Below the pieces are notes generated by a model, which saw only the letters and a program-made list of their open reading frames with translations, had not been told where the DNA came from and did not search any database. A program made the translations under genes and the position numbers. Positions 30,292 through 42,570 of a stretch of 64,000 nucleotides of DNA are shown in pieces. The stretch's first letter is position 1. Each line of letters opens with the position of its first letter. The DNA is from Lachnospiraceae bacterium (GTDB lineage Bacteria > Bacillota > Clostridia > Lachnospirales > Lachnospiraceae), in contig JABUSY010000046.1 of the NCBI GenBank assembly GCA_021442455.1, positions 1 through 64,000 on the forward strand, given 5' to 3'.

Positions 30292-31548
30292 ATGAAGTTG
30301 AAGAAGAATCCCGTAACCGGAATGAAGGATATTTTGCCGAAAGAGATGAAAATCCGTGATCATGTGATCAGGCTGATTAAGGACACTTACAGTCATTTTG
30401 GATTTTCTTCCATGGAGACTTCTTGTGTGGAGCATATTGAGAATCTCAATAGCAATCAGGGCGGCGAAAATGAAAAGCTAATTTTCAAGATTCTGAAGAG
30501 AGGCGAGAAGTTGAAGCTGAAAGATGCCAAGGAAGAAGCAGATTTAGTAGACTGCGGTCTCCGGTATGATCTTACTATACCATTATGCAGGTATTATTCC
30601 AATAATGCAAGTCAGTTACCTTCACCTTTCAAGTCATTGCAGATTGGAAATGTCTGGAGAGCTGATCGCCCTCAGAGAGGAAGATTTCGTCAGTTTATGC
30701 AGTGTGATATTGATATCCTTGGCGAGTCAACAAATTTGGCGGAGATTGAATTGATTTTAGCCAGCACCACATTGCTGGAAAAGCTGGATTTTCACGATTT
30801 CACTATCCGAATTAATGATCGAAGAATACTGAAGGCTATGGCTGCATACAGCGGTTTTCTGGAGAAGGATTATGATACTGTATTTATTATTCTGGATAAA
30901 ATGGACAAGATTTTGCTGGACGGGGTAATCCAGGAGCTGGAAAAAGCAGGATTTGCAAGGAAATCTGTAGAAAAATATATAGAACTATTACAGGTGATTA
31001 CACCGGATTCGGTCGGAGTGCGCCTGATGAAGGAAAGACTATACAATTTTCTTGAACCTTCTTATGCTGACGAGCTGATCACAATTATAGACAGAGTGAA
31101 CGCATCCAAGGATGCAAATTTCCGCATTGTCTTTGATCCAACGCTAGTGAGGGGAATGTCGTATTATACAGGGCCAATTTTTGAAATTTCTATAGACAAG
31201 CAAGGAGAAAGTATCGCTGGAGGCGGGCGTTATGATGAGATAATTGAAAAGTTCACTGGTCAGGATATACCAGCCTGCGGTTTGTCCATAGGCTTTGAAA
31301 GGATTGTTATGCTACTTTTGGAACGAAATTATCAGATTTCGGAAATTGTTAAGAAGAAAGCATATCTGTTGGATAAGAATCTGAGTTCTAAGGTTATAGG
31401 GCAGGTGATCAGAAGAGCTATGAAGGAACGGAAGAATGGATGTACAGTCAACTTGTCAATGATGAAAAAAAATAAAAAATTCCAAAAGGAGCAGCTGAAA
31501 TCGGAAGGGTATATGGAGATTGAAGAGATTTTCGTCGATAAGTTGTAA
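30292..31548 (+). CDS. hisS: Histidyl-tRNA synthetase
   Basis: Class II synthetase charging tRNA-His. N-terminal PVTGMKDILPKEM is followed by class II motif 2 (GNVWRADRPQRGRFRQFMQCD) and the His-specific stretches RYDLTIPL and LVRGMSYYTGPIFEI, with AGGGRYDE and motif 3 (GLSIGFERIVMLL) near residue 340. At 418 aa it is normal. A GAGGAG site overlaps the preceding frame's end. It lies 23 bases before aspS, the standard hisS-aspS pair. Stop is TAA. Confidence 0.96.
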   Translation: MKLKKNPVTGMKDILPKEMKIRDHVIRLIKDTYSHFGFSSMETSCVEHIENLNSNQGGENEKLIFKILKRGEKLKLKDAKEEADLVDCGLRYDLTIPLCRYYSNNASQLPSPFKSLQIGNVWRADRPQRGRFRQFMQCDIDILGESTNLAEIELILASTTLLEKLDFHDFTIRINDRRILKAMAAYSGFLEKDYDTVFIILDKMDKILLDGVIQELEKAGFARKSVEKYIELLQVITPDSVGVRLMKERLYNFLEPSYADELITIIDRVNASKDANFRIVFDPTLVRGMSYYTGPIFEISIDKQGESIAGGGRYDEIIEKFTGQDIPACGLSIGFERIVMLLLERNYQISEIVKKKAYLLDKNLSSKVIGQVIRRAMKERKNGCTVNLSMMKKNKKFQKEQLKSEGYMEIEEIFVDKL

Positions 31549-31571
31549 GGATGAGAGGAGGGGCAGAATAA

Positions 31572-33368
31572 ATGGCTGAATCAATGACTGGTATGCATCG
31601 TTCTCATAGATGCGCGGAAATTACGGAAAGAGAAATTGGTACTCAAGTCACACTTATGGGATGGGTACAAAAAAAACGAAACAAAGGTGGCATCATATTT
31701 ATCGACCTGAGAGATCGGACTGGCATCATACAGTTGGTTTTTGAAAAAGATAACATAAAGGGAACAGGATTTGAGAAAGCGAGACAGCTCCGCAGTGAGT
31801 TTATCATCGCTATCACTGGTATCTTACAGTGGCGTTCCGGAGCGGTAAATAAAAAATTGGCCACAGGTACGGTAGAGGTACAAGTAGAATATATGCGGAT
31901 TTTAGCAGAGTCGGAGACACCACCATTTCCAATAGAAGAAAATAGTAAGACAAAAGAAGAGATTCGTATGAAATACCGTTATCTAGATTTGAGGCGTCCG
32001 GATATCCAGAGAAACCTGATGATGCGCTCACAGGTAGCGCTGTTGGTACGTCAGTTTATGGCCAAAGAAGGTTTTTTGGAGATTGAGACGCCAATGTTGG
32101 CTAAAAGTACTCCGGAAGGAGCACGAGATTATTTGATTCCAAGTCGCATACATCCGGGAAGCTTCTACGCTTTGCCTCAGTCTCCTCAGCTCTTTAAGCA
32201 GCTTTTGATGTGTTCGGGATATGATCGCTATATCTAGATTGCTAGATGCTTCAGGGATGAAGAGTTGCGGGCTAATCGGCAGCCAGAGTTTACACAGATT
32301 GATATGGAGATGTCTTTTGTAGACGCTGAGGATGTCATGGATGTTAATGAAAGGCTGTTGTCTTACCTTTTCAAAAAGGTGCTGGCTGTGGATGTAACGT
32401 TGCCGATTCAGCGTATATCCTGGAAGAAGGCAATGGATCGTTTCGGTTCTGATAAGCCAGATCTTCGCTTTGGTATGGAGCTTGTGAACGTATCGGAGAT
32501 TGTTAAAGGCTGTGAGTTTTCCGTTTTTAAAAATGCCCTCAAGCTACAGAATGGTTCTGTGCGCGGGATTAATGCTAAAGGTCAGGGTTGTATGCCAAAG
32601 AAAAAAATTGACAAGTTCGTGGATTATTGCGTAAAGGGATACGGCGCCAAAGGGCTGGCTTATGCTTTTGTTCAAGAAGGAGGCACGTTCAAATCTTCCT
32701 TTGCCAAGTTTATGAAAAAAAAAGAAATGACAGCTCTGGTAAGGGCTATGGACGGACAGCCGGGTGATCTGCTTCTGTTTGTAGCGGATAGCAATAAAAT
32801 CGTCTGGAATGTGCTAGGTGCGCTACGCCTAAAGTTGGCAGAGACAATAGGGTTATTGAACAAGAATGATTACTGCTTTGTGTGGATTACAGAGTTTCCG
32901 CTTCTTGAGTGGTCTGATGAGGAAAACCGTTTTATGGCCATGCATCATCCGTTTACCATGCCAATAGAAGAAGATTGGAATAAAATCGATACTGATCCGG
33001 GAAGCGTCAGGGCAAAAGCTTATGATATTGTCTTAAATGGAACGGAGTTGGGAGGAGGTTCGGTTAGAATCCACCAAAACGACATACAGGAGAAGATGTT
33101 TGAAGTTTTGGGCTTTTCGAAAGAAGAAGCTTGGAAACAGTTTGGATTCATGCTAAGCGCTTTTAAATATGGTGTACCACCTCACGCAGGGCTGGCGTAT
33201 GGCTTGGATCGTTTGGTCATGCTGATGGCACAGGAGGATTCTATCAGAGATGTCATCACCTTTCCGAAAATGAAGGACGCTTCCTGTCTGATGCTTCAGG
33301 CACCAGCGCTTGTGGACGACAAGCAATTGAAAGAACTGGCGATATCTATCTGCCAAAGGAAAGAGTAA
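31572..33368 (+). CDS. aspS: Aspartyl-tRNA synthetase interrupted by one in-frame TAG at a glutamine position
   Basis: Class II synthetase charging tRNA-Asp. Across 598 codons the sequence is a full-length bacterial AspRS: OB anticodon-binding domain (MGWVQKKRNKGGIIFIDLRDR), catalytic core, the GAD insertion domain, and motif 3 (HAGLAYGLDRLVMLM). The single break is codon 222, TAG at 32235-32237, in DRYI-stop-IARCFRDEELRANRQPEFTQ. Relatives read YIQI or YFQI there, so TAG stands for Gln, immediately before motif 2. No frameshift, homopolymer or loss of other motifs is seen. GGAGG lies before ATG and the final stop is TAA. It is either read through or a very fresh nonsense allele. The first fragment (221 aa) alone would lack the active site. 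Confidence 0.9.
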
Positions 33369-36300
33369 AAAAACAAAAAGGTTTACTATCAAAGATTTGG
33401 ATAGTAAGCATCTCAGCCATCTTTCAAGAAGGAGGTTGTTTGTTTCCAGAGATAACAAAGTATTAAAAAATAGAAGCAATGATTTGAAGAGGTTATTTTG
33501 AGGTTATCTCGTTTTAGGGTTTTGTGGAAAAGCAATAGAATGAGGGGAAAATACGATAATAACATGTGTGTCTTTCTGATTGCTTTATGTTTGTGCAACG
33601 GAAATGTAAAACTGCTAAAATATACAAAAACTCATGTAGAGACGCGGAAGGTTCTGTGGGATAGGCTAAGTGTTTTCCATACATTGTCAGTGGAATAAAT
33701 AAGATAGAGGACATTTATTATATCGAAGCAGCGGGCAATGTAGTGATCTTGATATATAATTTCGATGCTTAGAGAGAATTTTTTGACATGCTGATTTCAA
33801 TTCACTGTGAGGGACGGTAGGTTTATTCTCAAGGGAGAGCGAAGATGTGCCTCTGTTTGAGAGAAAAAAATTTGATTTATTCTTAGCTAAAAGAAGGAAC
33901 AGGGAAATGCAAATTTTTTTAGTGCTTGAAGAGGATGAGACGTCTTACTGTTTGCTGTATGCATAATATTCGAAGATACGATAAGAGCTAGCCAGGAAAA
34001 AAATCCTCAAGCAAAACTACAATATCATTTTGATTGAGGATCGCTCTAGCTCTAATAGATCAGTTCTATTGAATTGTTGGCGCGTCATTATAGGGCTATG
34101 GAAGGAAAGCTGATCGCGCTAGATTTTACATAGATTTATTGTTCCCATGACTGTGTTATTTATGGTCATTGTGATCGACCAGGTACGAAATTTAGATATG
34201 AAAATCCATATATTTGACTTTGTCGGTGGGCTTTTATATATTTTCTTCTGTTCAGAACAAAGAGCTTTCTTCTTCCAATCGTTGATATTGTTTGTTGGCA
34301 GTATCACCGAATTTAATGCCACTTGCTAGCAGGTAGAAAAAAGCAACGAAGCGAATCTCAAGCAGGAAGAGAAGCATTACCATGACATACCAGTATCATA
34401 GTTTATTGTGATCATAACAGTTATATAGGGAATTATCGTATTCACTTAGCGGTCCCGTTCCTATTTTTCGGATGGCAATGGAAAAGGATCAGACTGTTAG
34501 TCATTGTTCCCATTTTGGTTATTTACTGTATCCAAAAACGCTCTTTTCTAGCCTGCAAGCACTTTTTTTCTTTGTTTCGCTCAGGCAAAGACCGCTGGCG
34601 GTTTACTATCCGCTCTATATCTGTGAAAGAGCAACACACTTATTTATAGCGCCAGGACTTATTTTTTATGATGATTAATCAAAGTTTTATAAAAACAGAA
34701 GCTGAATACGAAGAGTTAAGAAATATAAAAACTGAGAAATCAGGACATCACAAATAGTGTTTTTATTTTTGATTATGGATTGTTGTGGGAAAATGCTTGG
34801 AATATCTGATTTTTCTGATGATCTAAAACGTTTCACCTAGATTTAACGAAAGTGTCATGGATATAGTTGCAAACAATAATCTTTGGCTGACGGTGTTTGA
34901 TTAGCGCCAGTTTTTTAGCTTTTTTGCAACAATTGAGATTTTTTTCTTTGCCGAAAGGGAGGAAGGTAGTGCCTAAAATACGAAGATATAGATTATGTTG
35001 GTCTTTACTTTCCAGAGGAGCTGTCCGATAGAAAGCATATATTATTTTAGAGTCACACAGGAGGTGCCTATATTTGGCAAAGAGAAAATTAAGGGAAATT
35101 ATGAGGTTAAGGAAGAAAAAGAACAGACATGTTTTCGGAAAATGGAAGGTTGTTCTCTGAAAGAAAAAGAGTTTGGAGTTATCCGTGAAGATTGTATATA
35201 GGCGGTAAGATGCATTGATGGGAAGGTAAGTATATGAAACTTTCAAAATCTTCACAAGAGTTATGATAGAATAAGGATGCTTAGTTAGCTGAGTCTGACA
35301 GGAAAATTTTGGAGTTTGGTTTTAAAATTCGCTTTTGCAGATAATTGCAGAAGTATTGAAACCGGCTAAGGGGAAAGTTCTTGTGGATGATGAAGCGATG
35401 TTTGAAACCTCAGAGATTTTATTTGATATTGAGGTTTGAACTGGAGTAGGGAAGGAAGATCCGATTATTTGCTTAAGGGGTTGCAGATGCCTGTTTTATT
35501 GGGTGAGTTATTGGATACCTACTACAACTGCTGAAGGCTTCCAGTTTCTTTTGAGATTGTGTTGGATAAAGGGGAACCTAGATATGTTTCAGACGGTAGA
35601 CTTTGAAATAGAAATAAAATAATCAATGAAGAGTTATGATACCACTTCGTTTTTCTTCTTATTGACTAAAAGCTGATATGTTATATAGTTAATATCTTCA
35701 TTGTACTTTTGTTTGGTTAATGTAAACAATTGGGTTAGTACTACCTGGCAGCAGATGGTTGCGAACTGTGGACATTGGTGAATAAAGCCGGTGAAATTTT
35801 GTACAGAAAATCTTCAAGCTTATATCCATGTAATTTTGGGAGCGTAAACTGTACATATATAGTCTATTGCCTGCTGTACTTTTGCTAACTTTCATCTAAT
35901 CACAATGAATGCTAGTATGAGAGTAGCACGTAAGCAGATAAGGGCACATAGTTTTCTATGGAGGTCGATATTTCTGTTCCTTGCTGGCGAAGGTATTATC
36001 AGTTTATTTATGGAAAATAGTCTTCGCAGACAATGTAGAGAGGTCGCTGGCTTTTTTATGTGTTACAAAGTCAGGTTGTCAACAAAGTCATTGAGATACT
36101 CGAGGTAACAGCAGTATGTTCCGGCATTAGATTAAAGCTTTTTCTGATTGTTTTTGTACTATTTTCATAACATAATAATAGGAGAAATTCTTTTTGTTGA
36201 AATTGTAAATGCGAGTTTCTCCTCAATGGCGGTAGCTTTCTTTTTGGTATTAGTAAGACATAAAATTTTTCTTCAGTAATTGCATGTTACATAGAATAGT

Positions 36301-38233
36301 CTTCAGAATAAGAAAAATTCAACCTTCTATCAAGAACAGATAGATCATGGTCAAATATATATATCTGCCGGGGCGGCAGAGCACATCAGCATGTCTCCCT
36401 AACGGAAATATGGTTGTTTAGTAATGTTTTAAATCTTATGTAATCGAAGAAGAGTAATAGGAGATTATGCATATCTTTTTATTACGTTAAAGAGTGAACT
36501 CGCTTATATTTTTAATGATTTTTCATTGAAACAGGAGAACCGTAGGTACAATTTACTGCATCTAATCTTAACGGTAAAGAAGTGTTATCATTTGAATCTA
36601 CTTTACATAATGCGGAGAGGGTATATCGCTTTCTACAGTGAAATGCATATGGCATATTAACTGTGATTTGGAAGACATGGTGTTTGCTTTCGATAAAACA
36701 AAAAGTGTGTTTGTCATAGATAACGAAGGGATTATTTATCGGTGGCATCAAGCGGAAAGTGATTCTTCAGTAAATTTGCTATCAGAAAAGCATATTCAAG
36801 GAGGGGTTGTTGATCATTAAAAAAAAGATCTAATTGTCTGTTAGAGGATTCGAATATAAAAAAAGATAGCTATCTTGCAGATATACTTTATTTTGTACGA
36901 TTTTGTCTCTTTTTTATTACGTGTAATATCTTTTCAAATAATATGTAGTACAAATGATCGGCGATACTGACAATTATATGATTATATCAACTTTTTTCCG
37001 AAATATGTAAAATTATTGCGAAAGAGAGAGGATATGAAAATAGTCAATTTTGTTAGAATTATCATTGGGATCGTATATTGTGTTGTTGAAGGAGTTTTTT
37101 ATATTTTTGAGAGACATTGTTGATTTCTGTCATTTTTATCGTTGCTTCAGACATATCTGTAATAAAGTGGAAATACTGGAGATTTAAGCAAGTTCTATAG
37201 GGAAATTTATTATTGGCTATTGATTGCTTTTCATAGATAATGGCGGAATGGAAATTCTCGTGTAATATAACCGTGTCATTTGAACATTTAACTATGAAAG
37301 AAATCAGAAATGTATCCGTGTTGTGTTCGTTCCGATATAGATATTGGCTTTTTAGAGTTGACAGTTTTCTTATTGTTTACCGTGTTATATATCAATAGAT
37401 AGATGTTCCCTGGAAGTTTTATTTTTATGGTGGTTTGAGTATTATAAAAAACTCTCTTTCTGAGTAGTTCTTTACAAATTTTTAATCTTTAGTTGTCTGA
37501 AATATGCGAGCCATCGCTGATAGCAGCTATGAATGGCGTTGCTTATAAATGTGAAGACCTGGAAAGCAAAACGAGCAGGCGAAGATTTATAGATAATGCT
37601 GCTTGTTTTTCTCATCTGTATATGAAAACTCTTTCTTATAGACAAGAGATATAAGTTTGTTTCTGTAACGGCCGTTGTGCTCTGCACAATGACTTACCAG
37701 GTTGTACTAGGGCTTCTTGATTAGGATATTAGAATTCGTTTTTATAAAAAGGAGGTAGAACATTCAGTTTACGTTTCTGAAAGTTTCTGTTATTTATTTG
37801 ATTAATACAAATCAATAAACGGCGATACTAATTATGAAGTATGGAAAAAGATTTGGATTCATCCTCAATGATCATACTGTAAAAAATGTATTTGTACATT
37901 TTTTAGCAATTATATCTAAAGAACTCAAAATTTTTGAAGGGGGGGAAAAATTTGATACAGAAGGTTTCCCTTCAAGGATAAAAAAGTTGCAAGCAGTCAA
38001 TGTTTGTGTGGTATAAGCAGAATTACTATAGTATATAATTTATTTTTGTTTTATCCTCCATTCAGATATTGTATTTTAAAATTATTCAATTTTCTGTGAA
38101 TGAAATGAGTGGGAAGCACGGTTATATGATAACTGTTCACCCAGATGTTTGATGTTTTTTGGAAGGAAAACGGAAAATATTTTAGATATTAGAAGAATTT
38201 ACCTCTTAATTCTTCTTTATATGAGTGTAATAC
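33369..38233. other. Decayed region, 4.9 kb, between aspS and argS
   Basis: No intact gene found. A TTACTATC/GATAGTAA hairpin (33383-33407) lies just after aspS without a T-tract. A phrase NIILIEDRSS (about 34020-34050) recalls the start of family 2 glycosyltransferases. A frame at 34410-34650 with a hydrophobic run (RLLVIVPILVIYCIQKRSF) and a basic tail looks like the end of a membrane protein; it stops at TAG but stays open beyond it to a second TAG. These are suggestive only. The remaining frames of 60-140 codons have no recognisable product or ribosome site. Confidence 0.45.
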
Positions 38234-38262
38234 TTGAGAAAAATCAAGAATCGTTTTATAAT
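38234..38262 (+). promoter_or_regulatory. Sigma-A-type promoter of argS
   Basis: TTGAGA, a 17-base spacer, then a perfect TATAAT, about 100 bases before the argS ATG. Confidence 0.7.
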
Positions 38263-38359
38263 AAATATGATATTATAGAAAATAGTCTGAGTTTCTGAAG
38301 AAACAGCATTTATAGGAAAGTCGTCCTGGATAAAATGAGCCATTGGAGGTTGATTATCA

Positions 38360-40126
38360 ATGAAAAAATTAATTGAGTGGATTAGCGAGGAAGTGGCAAA
38401 AGCTTTTAAAAAGGCAGGCTATGACTCTTACTATGGAAGAATAACAGTGTCCAACCGTCCTGATTTATGTGAATATCAGTGTAATGGAGCAATCGCAGCC
38501 CAAAAAGCTTATCAGAAAGCATCATTTCTGATTGCGGAGGATGTGGCTGAGGTTATGGATAGTTCGGAGGTGTGTGAAAAGGTCACAGTGATGAAACCAG
38601 GCTTTATCAATATTAAAGTTTCTAAACAGTTTCTGGTTGAATATCTGCAACAGATGTACAAGGATGCAAGATTGTCATCAGATCTTTCATCGGATCCAAA
38701 GAGCATTATCGTGGATTATGGTGGTCCGAATGTAGCTAAACCGCTTCATGTAGGGCATCTCCGTTCAGCTATCATAGGGGAAAGCCTAAAACGGATTGGA
38801 CGTTTTCTGGGGCATAGGATAATCGGGGACGTACATCTTGGAGATTGGGGCTTACAAATGGGCTTGATCATCATAGAACTGAAGGAACGGAAACCAGAGC
38901 TAGTTTATTTTGATGAAAGTTTTGCAGGAGAATATCCGTTGGAATCTCCCTTTACAATCAGCGAGCTGGAAGAAATCTATCTAGCTGCTAGCATCAAATC
39001 CAAGAAAGATGAAGATTACAGGGAAAGGGCATTGGTCGCAACCCGGGAGTTGCAGGAGAATAGACGGGGTTATATGGCTTTGTGGAACCATATTATGACG
39101 ATTTCTGTCAATGATCTGAAAAAAACTTACAAAAAACTGAATGTAGAATTCGATCTTTGGAAAAAAGAATCTGATGCACAGCCATACATCCCGGAAATGA
39201 TTCAGCGGATGAAAGAGGGAGGTTATGCCTATGAAGATCAGGGTGCCCTGGTGGTGGATGTAAAAAAAGAGACAGATGTCAATGAGATACCACCCTGTAT
39301 TGTTCTGAAATCAGATGGGGCATCTCTTTATACGACTACTGACTTGGCAACGCTTATAGCACGGATAAAACAATTTCATCCGGATGAAATCCTTTATGTA
39401 GTGGACAAGCGGCAGGAGTTACACTTTATTCAGATATTTCGCTGTGCCTGGAAAACTGGACTAGTGAAGCCGGATACGAAGCTCTCGTTCTTGGGGTTCG
39501 GTACGATGAACGGAAAAGATGGGAAGCCGTTTAAGACTAGAGAAGGAGGCGTCATGCGCCTAGAAAATCTTATCCGGGATATTGATCAGACAATGTACCG
39601 GAAGATTATGAAGAATAAAAATGTAAAAGATACAGATGCTGAAAAAATTGCTGAAATGGTGGGGTTATCTGCAATTAAATATGGAGATTTATCTCACCAA
39701 ATATCTAGAGATTATGTCTTTGATATCGAGCGATTTACCTCCTTTGAAGGCAATACAGGACCGTATATTTTATATACAATTGTTAGGATTAAATCTATAC
39801 TTACCCGTTATGTGAAAGAGGGCGGGAGCTTGCAGGAAAATATATTGATGCCTGCAACCAGTGACAGCGAGAAAGGTCTCATGCTAAAAACAGCAAGGTT
39901 TAATTCTGTTGTGGATAATGCGTTTGAAGAAAAAGCACCTCATAAAGTCTGTTTTTATATCTATGAACTGTCTAATGATTTTAATTGTTTTTATCACAAA
40001 ACAAAAATTTTAACTGAAGAGAACAGTGAACAAAAAGCCTCTTGGATCCTGCTTTTGGATTTGGTTCGTAGAGTTTTGGAAGAGTGTATTGAGCTCCTTG
40101 GTTTTTCAGCACCGGAGCGGATGTGA
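38360..40126 (+). CDS. argS: Arginyl-tRNA synthetase
   Basis: Class I synthetase charging tRNA-Arg. The N-terminal Add-1 domain (about residues 1-110) is followed by the HIGH-type motif in GGPNVAKPLHVGHLRSAIIG, then the catalytic fold with LHLGDWGLQMG-type sequence. The KMSKS loop is divergent (GTMNGKDGKPFKTREGG), as in many ArgRS. The C-terminal DALR anticodon-binding domain ends LLGFSAPERM. The 588-aa length is usual. GGAGG lies a few bases before ATG. It is monocistronic within decayed DNA and ends TGA. Confidence 0.96.
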   Translation: MKKLIEWISEEVAKAFKKAGYDSYYGRITVSNRPDLCEYQCNGAIAAQKAYQKASFLIAEDVAEVMDSSEVCEKVTVMKPGFINIKVSKQFLVEYLQQMYKDARLSSDLSSDPKSIIVDYGGPNVAKPLHVGHLRSAIIGESLKRIGRFLGHRIIGDVHLGDWGLQMGLIIIELKERKPELVYFDESFAGEYPLESPFTISELEEIYLAASIKSKKDEDYRERALVATRELQENRRGYMALWNHIMTISVNDLKKTYKKLNVEFDLWKKESDAQPYIPEMIQRMKEGGYAYEDQGALVVDVKKETDVNEIPPCIVLKSDGASLYTTTDLATLIARIKQFHPDEILYVVDKRQELHFIQIFRCAWKTGLVKPDTKLSFLGFGTMNGKDGKPFKTREGGVMRLENLIRDIDQTMYRKIMKNKNVKDTDAEKIAEMVGLSAIKYGDLSHQISRDYVFDIERFTSFEGNTGPYILYTIVRIKSILTRYVKEGGSLQENILMPATSDSEKGLMLKTARFNSVVDNAFEEKAPHKVCFYIYELSNDFNCFYHKTKILTEENSEQKASWILLLDLVRRVLEECIELLGFSAPERM

Positions 40127-41538
40127 TAAAAAAGATCATCAAGAATCTAAGGTAATATTTTGCTGATTTTTATATCGACTATTCTAGTGATAGTTATGCT
40201 TGGAGGAGGTGTTTGGATCTGTAATATTTGTGCCCCTGATAATGGTCATCGAAACACTGATTCCGATTCATAATGTGAATATTTGGGAATAGCTTATTTT
40301 AGGAACAGTGGAAGCGATGGATAAAAATTATATTATAGAATTTGAAAATTTGTTTCAATACTAGGACGGGTAAGAAAATCTGGTAGCATACGTTGAGAAG
40401 GTCTTGGCTAACTGTGTCCTGCATCTTGAAAAGAGATTATAGCGCTGTCTCGAATAAAATAAGAGATAGATTCGAAACTGGCAACATTAACTTCAACGAA
40501 AGTGACTGTTGCTGTATAAGAGGGAAAATAGTTATTAATCCGAATATCAGTCATATATAATAGAAAGAGTGTAACAGGAGTTTCTCAGTTTGAGTTTGGA
40601 CCAGATAAAGAAAAAGTAGTTTCTGGACTTCATGAAGGCACGTTAGGGCTGAATAAATATAGATTTACTCATGTGTGAGTGGTGTTCGTTTTACAGCTTC
40701 AGCGACAGCACAAACGAGCTAGAAACACGGAGATACGGGGCAGTGTATATACTTCGAAAGACGAATGAGTTCGACTTCAGAAAGCTATAACAGTCGAAAA
40801 TGATTGTTTCAGTAGGAACGGATATTTTAGTTTTGCATTCATATAAATGCTTATGCAGATATTTCTGGAGAGAGTTTCCGTCTACGGGAGACAATCTTGA
40901 TGTAGAAAAACTGAGCGTTAAAAGCGTTAGAGAAGATGTCGTAGTTATTAACGAATTCTATGCGACAACAGAAACTTTCGGCAAAGGTGTTTTCAGTAAA
41001 ATGAGCGGGATTCACTGAAGATATTATACCAGTTCTGATTGTTGAGATGGGTTGCATGACCAAATCTTGATCTTGATGAGGATTTTTAGATGCTGCCGAT
41101 GCAATGATTGGATAGTAATCTGGGAATTTCATCCATGAGGTGAATAAGTTCCTTCGCGAAATTAAAGCAATGAAAATAATAGAATTGATTTTTATTAATC
41201 ACGACGAAATAGTGATGGTTTCAGTGTAAAATCAGATATTTCATGGAAAAACCTAGTTATTTTTGGATTCTCGCTGTATGAGCAATTTATGCAGTTCGCA
41301 GGAATGAACATGAGGAAGCGGATGTACTTGTAGAATAAGCACATACAAAGAAATTTAAAAGTATTTTAAGCTGGATAATTATTTTGACGTAGTGATGGAT
41401 AGTGAAACTGGATGAACATGGCAAAAGTCATTGAAGAAGTTTTCTTCTATATAGGCTATGCTCATAGTGAAAAAAACGCAACAAGTAATGAAGCAGTCGT
41501 AAGTAAAAGAAGAAATTCCTGCATGGAGGAGGAAAATT
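40127..41538. other. Decayed region, 1.4 kb, between argS and the CPBP protease gene
   Basis: No intact gene. Near 41340-41420 a broken reading (YFKLDNYFDVVMDSETG) faintly resembles the C-terminal part of cytidylate-kinase-like proteins; I do not rely on it. A 72-codon frame at 40800-41015 has no ribosome site. The last bases (GGAGGAGGAAAATT) are the ribosome site of the next gene. Confidence 0.4.
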
Positions 41539-42516
41539 ATGAAATCTGGAAACTGTGAAGAACTGGAAACAGAAAGAATGAAATATAGCGCAGAAACGGT
41601 GAAGGATCTGGATTTTCTAGCTGGAGAGGACGAAGTTGTTCACTACGAGAAAAAAGATAAAAAACAAAGTGTACGCTATGGACAAGAGTTAAGTTGTAGC
41701 AGAAAAATCTGGGATATGCTATCTCCGATAGTCTACTTTCTGCTGTGTATGGATGGTGTTACACTGGCAGTCCTGATCGTGGCCAGCCTGATTACAGGTG
41801 TACGGGGACTGACTATCATACAGCTGATGGAGCTGATACCGTGGATTCCGTGCTTGAGCTTGTTTTTGGCTAACGGAATAACAATTTTTAATCAGCGAAA
41901 AAACTATTTTCTGGATCAGATGCGTTTCGGGCCTTATGATCAGACCTGGACAATGAGCAATATCATATTATCTTGTTGTTTGGCAGTTTGCATCGGACAT
42001 CTTTGGAGTATATTCATCAATCTGAGTGAATTGGAGCATGTATTTCCAGGATATGCAGAAAGCGCGGCAAGTTCATTTAAAGGACAAAATCCGTTTTTGC
42101 TGATTACTGCTACGGTTCTTTTAGGGCCTGTGGCGGAGGAAATGATTTTTCGTGGCATGACTTACCAGAGAGTAAAAAATTATCTAAATTCTAGCTGGGC
42201 TGTTGGCATTTCCAGTCTTTTGTTCGGTATCTGTCACGGAAATATGATTCAGTTTTTCTACGCTGTCGTTTTAGGTGTCATTCTGGCCGTCCTTTATGAA
42301 TATAGTCAAAGTCTGTTGGTGCCGGTTCTAGCACATATGGCTACTAATTTGTGGGCTATTTATAGCGAAAATTGTGTCATTCTGTTGACAAAAATCATTA
42401 CTCAGGGAAAGATTCTATTGCTAACGATTGAGGGAGTGGTGGCTGTTGTATGTATGATCGTTTTATTCGGAAACAAACGCAAGGTAGTAAGTCACCAACA
42501 GGGAAAACTTAGATAG
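41539..42516 (+). CDS. CPBP (CAAX/Abi) family intramembrane glutamic metalloprotease
   Basis: Multi-pass membrane protein with a cytosolic N-terminal region of about 60 residues and roughly eight hydrophobic segments. Motif 1 is GPVAEEMIFRG (Glu200-Glu201 and Arg205), motif 2 is SLLFGICHGN with the catalytic His, and motif 3 is VLAHMATN. Members cleave or sense membrane proteins; the substrate here is unknown. The 325-aa length is normal. GGAGG is upstream of ATG. It is the only intact gene in the window ending in TAG (42514-42516), and the frame continues open for 53 codons to TGA 42676-42678 inside the rpsB start, across the rpsB promoter. Confidence 0.88.
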   Translation: MKSGNCEELETERMKYSAETVKDLDFLAGEDEVVHYEKKDKKQSVRYGQELSCSRKIWDMLSPIVYFLLCMDGVTLAVLIVASLITGVRGLTIIQLMELIPWIPCLSLFLANGITIFNQRKNYFLDQMRFGPYDQTWTMSNIILSCCLAVCIGHLWSIFINLSELEHVFPGYAESAASSFKGQNPFLLITATVLLGPVAEEMIFRGMTYQRVKNYLNSSWAVGISSLLFGICHGNMIQFFYAVVLGVILAVLYEYSQSLLVPVLAHMATNLWAIYSENCVILLTKIITQGKILLLTIEGVVAVVCMIVLFGNKRKVVSHQQGKLR

Positions 42517-42535
42517 AATCAGCATGTAAAAGTGC

Positions 42536-42564
42536 TTGTCTCCATACTTTTTTTATGTTATAAT
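42536..42564 (+). promoter_or_regulatory. Sigma-A promoter of rpsB-tsf
   Basis: TTGTCT, a 17-base spacer, then a perfect TATAAT, starting 20 bases after the preceding TAG. Confidence 0.8.
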
Positions 42565-42570
42565 TTGCAC

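Noticed and set aside
32265-33368. AspRS as two separate genes, the second starting at TTG 32265
   Set aside because: There is no proper start or Shine-Dalgarno at the right place, and the split falls within the motif 2 region, so two halves are unlikely to be designed this way.
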